In this document: in pieces, positions 59,845-62,000 of the stretch
How the letters are laid out: each line of letters begins with the position of its first letter
Numbering within the stretch: the first letter of the stretch is position 1
Assembly (NCBI GenBank): GCA_009746045.1
Contig: RPFO01000015.1
Span: 2,509,998-2,571,997, forward strand
Length of the DNA: 62,000 nt
Origin: Mesostigma viride
Lineage: Eukaryota; Streptophyta; Mesostigmatophyceae; Mesostigmatales; Mesostigmataceae
Direction: 5' to 3'
Position numbers and translations under genes: made by a program
Notes under the pieces: generated by a model
What the model was told of the DNA's origin: nothing
The model's input: the letters and a program-made list of their open reading frames with translations, nothing else
The model's database searches: none

Positions 59845-60011
59845 GACGAGATCGGCGACGAGCAGAATGACTCCCAGGTCAATGCTCTACTCAATACCCG
59901 CAGCTGGCACATGCGGTGCTTCTATTGCCAGGAGATCGGTCACATGAAGCGCAACTGCCCAAAGTTGAGGAGAGGAGCAGACACGCCCGGTGACACGTCG
60001 GCAACCTATTG
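59845..60011 (+). CDS. G3 nucleocapsid extension in frame behind a TAG stop
   Basis: In the same frame as gag after TAG-GAC: about 55 codons with CFYCQEIGHMKRNC, a CX2CX4HX4C knuckle, ending at TGA 60009-60011. Either TAG is a point mutation that removed the knuckle from gag, or it is a readthrough codon. Confidence 0.6.
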
Positions 60012-61729
60012 AACGTGATCATGTGGACCCCTAGCTTTGCATTGCGGTTTGATACTTAGCCAACCTTTCTTCGGGAACGAACCAACCTGTTCCCTTCTTC
60101 CCTGGCAGGATGCTGCCAGGCTAAGGCCGGGCTTATTATGATTTCGCACGCCGCAAAGGTGAAAACCATTTGCGTTCAGTGCTGGTCCGCGGGGCATATG
60201 TAGGTCTGCCGCATAGTCGGCAGCCATTCCGAAATGCTGCGGCTGGGAGGTCTGACACTGATTCACCACTTGTCATGTCTGCCTACTATTAATTGCTCAG
60301 TGCCGACCACACCCCCGTTCCTTTTTATAGCCGTGGCAGCCTCTGCTCAGTGTTGTGTTTGGCCGTGAAGTCGAGGATCCTTCGTGTGACATGCACAATG
60401 GCTTGCCGCAACTTAGGTATTGCTGCTAACGCCTATATACTAATATCGCATTGCCACATTTGACTGATTGACGAATTCCTAGTGTGTCACGTAGGCGCGA
60501 CAAATCTGTCGACATCATAGTACTGTCTCCAGATCCACTTAGGGGGGGGAGGAGTCTGACAAGGTTATGATGAAACGACAGCAAGTGAAGGGCCAGTTCA
60601 GGTGTCAGAATATAGTACTTGACATATCTGTCTGGTACTAGTTGTCTTTTCCTTAAATTCCCTGCACGGCTGCTGGCCAGCGATGGCTGCCCTCAGCAGT
60701 TGGCATCATTCCAGAGGTTACTATATGTGGAGTCTTATTGTCTTTTCCAGCTGTGCATGGTCTAAGTTGTTATAGTTATGCAGTTGCTGTCTCCCTTCTT
60801 TCTCTTGGGGCTGGCTTCTTGCCACCCCGAGAGTCAGCCTGACTTTTGTTTGTATGCCATGCTTCTGCACGACCACAAGCGCAACCAAACCATGCACACA
60901 ATCTTGCAGGTTTGAGTGGCGCCCATCACGCACTCTTTGTTGCTGAACGCTGATTTCCCCGTCGCTGAACACGGGACGCTACATCAAGTATTCAATTCAG
61001 CGGTGCACGGTCTGACTGCACCATCAACATGCGGTTCTTCTCCGATATGACCGAGCTGCACGCTATCAACACAGCCACCGGTTCACGTACGGCTTCTCCT
61101 GATTCAGTTGACCATTCAGACGACAACAACTCCAAGCAACTGTGATACGTATCGTCACGATTTCAGCATATTCTGATTTCAGCATATATACGTCAAGTAA
61201 CTGATCATCATCAAGCTAGTCTGGCGCATTACGCATAAGGCCAGACATCCCAGCAGCGGTCAGGACTACCTGGCAGCCTCACAAGTGCCTGACATCACAA
61301 TGGATGTCTTCAATCCACGTACCAAATGGACCGGCACGATCAACGGCTATTATAGGCTTGCCGGATCCACCCTCTACTATGAACGATGAGCGGATATATA
61401 AGCTGCTCTCAAGGAACGGGTATGGGACTGTTCATGAATCTGGTGTAACCCAGGGCGGATGTCTGAAATCATATAGGCTGAAGCTTAAGGCCTGGCGGGA
61501 CCAGCTCATGAACGCTCCTATAGCCCTATGTTCCATCTCAGGGCTCTAGGCCCGACCGAGGGATTCCTCGGTAGAATAGGAGGGCCTTACGCCCGCCCGG
61601 GTTCTTCGGCCCGGTAGATAGTTAGGGACCAAGGTCTTAGAGCTGGACACTTGGGCGACCTAAGGAAACAAATCCTGCCGGGACAGGTCTATCCGTGGGA
61701 AGAGTCCCTATTCGAGCGCGGCCCCCCTC

Positions 61730-61823
61730 CGATCGCTAGTGCCCAGGATCGTGCCCCCGATCGCTGTGTCTAGGATCGTGCGCGCCCGCCGTCCGATCGT
61801 GCCCCCGATCGTGCGCGCCCGCC
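61730..61823 (+). repeat. GATCGTGC(GC)CCC degenerate tandem repeat
   Basis: Alternating GATCGTGCCCCC and GATCGTGCGCGCCCGCC units. Confidence 0.65.
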
Positions 61824-61976
61824 TCGAACCACTAATAGGGTGGGCTCCAGCGGATACCCGGCTTGATGCGTGACTAAAGGAAGCCTACTAGGGAGAAGGC
61901 AAGGAGGCCAAGGTCTGGATAGCACATGAGCCAAACTATTTGTACCCTTCGCTTGAAGGGAGTGGGCTCCCTTCCC

Positions 61977-61993
61977 CGATGGGGGGGGAGGAG
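61977..61993 (+). promoter_or_regulatory. Polypurine tract of G3
   Basis: CGATGGGGGGGGAGGAG directly precedes TGTAGCG, matching the PPT of G1 and G2. Confidence 0.7.
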
Positions 61994-62000
61994 TGTAGCG
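61994..62000 (+). repeat. Start of G3 3' LTR (runs off the window)
   Basis: TGTAGCG after a polypurine tract, identical to the first seven bases at 56297. Confidence 0.6.

Larger units (their letters stand above)
60012..61993. other. G3 3' non-coding region
   Basis: No pol coding is detectable. It contains the 29-bp block shared with 15771-15799 (at 60151-60179), an 81-codon frame at 61304-61549 with no recognised domain, and GATCGTGC-type repeats at 61730-61823. The sequence before the PPT resembles in style the end of G2 (GGGCCTTA.GCCCG motifs). Confidence 0.45.
56297..62000 (+). mobile_element. G3: gag-only Ty3/gypsy element (TR-GAG type), truncated by window end
   Basis: 5' LTR (56297-57004), PBS, ~1.3-kb leader, gag (58273-60011), then ~2 kb without pol, a polypurine tract and the first bases of the 3' LTR (61994-62000, TGTAGCG, as at 56297). 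No protease, reverse transcriptase or integrase is present in the 5-kb interior, so it would need proteins from a relative. It is inserted in the G1 integrase; the 5 bp before it are CTAGA. Confidence 0.75.

Overview
The window looks like an extremely transposon-dense nuclear segment from the green lineage, plausibly a charophyte or other green alga. The grounds are GT-AG introns, a carotenoid-cleavage-dioxygenase-like exon, chromodomain Ty3/gypsy elements, and DIRS-type elements with the split direct repeats described for kangaroo (Volvox) and PAT. The species is an inference. Almost no ordinary host coding sequence is present. All homology statements are by eye; no database search was run.

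Left part (1-15.8 kb). A minus-strand exon of a CCD/RPE65-family gene (1570-1814) lies just left of a 12.2-kb DNA transposon, here called P (2064-14235). P has 23-bp terminal inverted repeats (21/23 match) flanked by TA. It carries a minus-strand, three-exon DDE_1 (pogo/CENP-B-like) transposase. Its two inferred introns restore one 942-residue frame. Intron 1 is filled by a 2.1-kb minisatellite and intron 2 holds a 306-bp tandem duplication. P also carries a small plus-strand HIRAN-domain gene and has itself been hit by a pair of inverted LINE tails and by a TTAA-flanked TIR element.

Right part (15.8-62 kb). This is a nest of insertions that can be peeled apart. LINE B (zf-RVT tail) is interrupted by LINE A (reverse transcriptase). 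LINE A holds a TTAA-flanked 685-bp MITE and a 5'-truncated LINE C, and is interrupted at 20968/20969 by a minus-strand gypsy element, G1. G1 is split inside its integrase gene by a 30.5-kb TIR element, X (25164-55687). The two integrase halves (25163 downwards and 55688 upwards) rejoin in frame when X and a 2-bp duplication are removed. X contains degenerate ~170-bp satellite units and gene-like minus-strand exons. It also contains three split-direct-repeat DIRS elements (K1; K3, with K2 nested inside it) and a 17-kb gypsy element, G2, with TSD attac. G2 contains a complete copia element in the opposite orientation (44282-50719). A third gypsy element, G3 (56297 to beyond the window), also lies in the G1 integrase and carries gag only.

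Features most worth following up: the P transposon with its HIRAN cargo and minisatellite intron; X and the ordered nest; the autonomous DIRS element K2, whose single 1391-residue frame has a 2A-like NPGP motif between RNase H and tyrosine recombinase; the extra genes of the gypsy elements (an RNase H hybrid-binding/viroplasmin-type ORF before gag in G2, and a large env-position ORF3 in both G1 and G2); and a copia polyprotein whose only protease-like segment lies between integrase and reverse transcriptase.
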